Assembly (NCBI GenBank): GCA_029937335.1
Contig: JAPYQD010000049.1
Coordinates: 1 to 5,803, forward strand
Direction of reading: 5' to 3'
DNA: 5,803 bases
DNA from: Gammaproteobacteria bacterium
GTDB taxonomy: Bacteria; Pseudomonadota; Gammaproteobacteria; PS1; Pseudothioglobaceae
Both the position numbers and the translations under genes were made by a program. Positions 5,624-5,803 of the stretch are shown here, piece by piece. Within the stretch, counting starts at the first letter, position 1; every line of letters starts with the position of its first letter. Below the pieces are notes generated by a model. It made no database searches. It was given only the letters and a program-made list of their open reading frames with translations, and was not told the DNA's origin.

Positions 5624-5803
5624 TTATTGTTGTACTTTAGTCTTAATCTTTAAGCCTTTCTTAAGCTTGTCGATATACTTAGAATCCACTTCACAATATT
5701 TTTCTTGCTGGGTAAAGTAGTCTTCTTCTACCCAGGTACTTGAAGGTTTAAATACTGGCACGGTTTTCTTGCCAGTATAAGTAATGGTGTTATCCGTATA
5801 AAT
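5624..5803 (-). CDS. Unidentified protein, C-terminal 59 residues (5' end outside window)
   Basis: An open frame on the minus strand enters from the right edge and ends at TAA (plus-strand bases 5624-5626). It is open over all 180 bases, and the plus strand offers no rival gene there. The end contains TYTGKKTVPVFKPSSTW, then EEDYFTQQEKYCEVDSKYID and a lysine-rich tail KLKKGLKIKTKVQQ. The one cysteine is at residue 37 of the visible part. There is no membrane segment here. I do not recognise the family from this fragment. It converges on prmC, with only 2 bp between the two stop codons. Coding status rests on the open frame, the sensible composition and the tight convergent fit. Confidence 0.65.
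   Translation of the reverse strand: MYTDNTITYTGKKTVPVFKPSSTWVEEDYFTQQEKYCEVDSKYIDKLKKGLKIKTKVQQ

Noticed and set aside
5752..5778. ATACTGGCA and TGCCAGTAT, 9-bp inverted repeat, as a terminator
   Set aside because: It lies inside the open frame of the minus-strand gene, no T-run follows, and it is far from the prmC stop.

Overview
The window is a compact stretch of chromosomal core genes from an AT-rich gammaproteobacterium. The proteins I know well (ClpB, RnfE/RsxE, TrmL, PrmC and the Fmt C-terminus) resemble their E. coli counterparts closely. The ClpB residue numbering stays in register with E. coli through both Walker A motifs. The low GC, the isolated rnfE and the periplasmic two-cysteine rhodanese would fit a sulfur-oxidising lineage of the SUP05/Thioglobus kind. 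That placement is inference; the sequence alone does not prove it.

Layout: the end of fmt (+, cut by the left edge) runs tail to tail into trmL (-), and the two overlap by 25 bp. trmL and clpB diverge from an 82-bp spacer. The spacer holds a good match to a sigma-32 heat-shock promoter pointing at clpB and a weak sigma-70-like candidate for trmL. clpB (+) is complete and carries a strong internal Shine-Dalgarno/GTG start at codon 149, as known for the short ClpB form. A 46-bp gap leads to rnfE (+). A 41-nt near-perfect dyad spans the end of this gap and the rnfE start: its centre carries an extended -10 promoter match and its right arm contains the rnfE start codon. A 14-bp gap with a strong ribosome binding site leads to a secreted rhodanese-like protein, and 3 nt later prmC begins with TTG. 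prmC ends 2 nt from the stop of an unidentified gene on the minus strand, which the right edge cuts.

The genes do not form one pathway. fmt (initiator tRNA formylation), trmL (tRNA wobble methylation) and prmC (release-factor methylation) serve translation. clpB rescues aggregated protein after heat stress. rnfE encodes a membrane subunit of the Rnf/Rsx electron-transfer complex, whose other subunits are not here, and the rhodanese is a probable periplasmic thiol/sulfur protein. rnfE, the rhodanese gene and prmC are spaced like an operon, perhaps with read-through from clpB. No intrinsic terminator is evident after clpB or at either convergent junction.

There is no mobile element, CRISPR array, tRNA or rRNA, and no gene-free stretch above 300 bp. 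I see no wholly new system. The features most worth checking are the dyad over the rnfE start, the orphan position of rnfE next to a two-cysteine periplasmic rhodanese, and the strong internal clpB start set against a weak main one.
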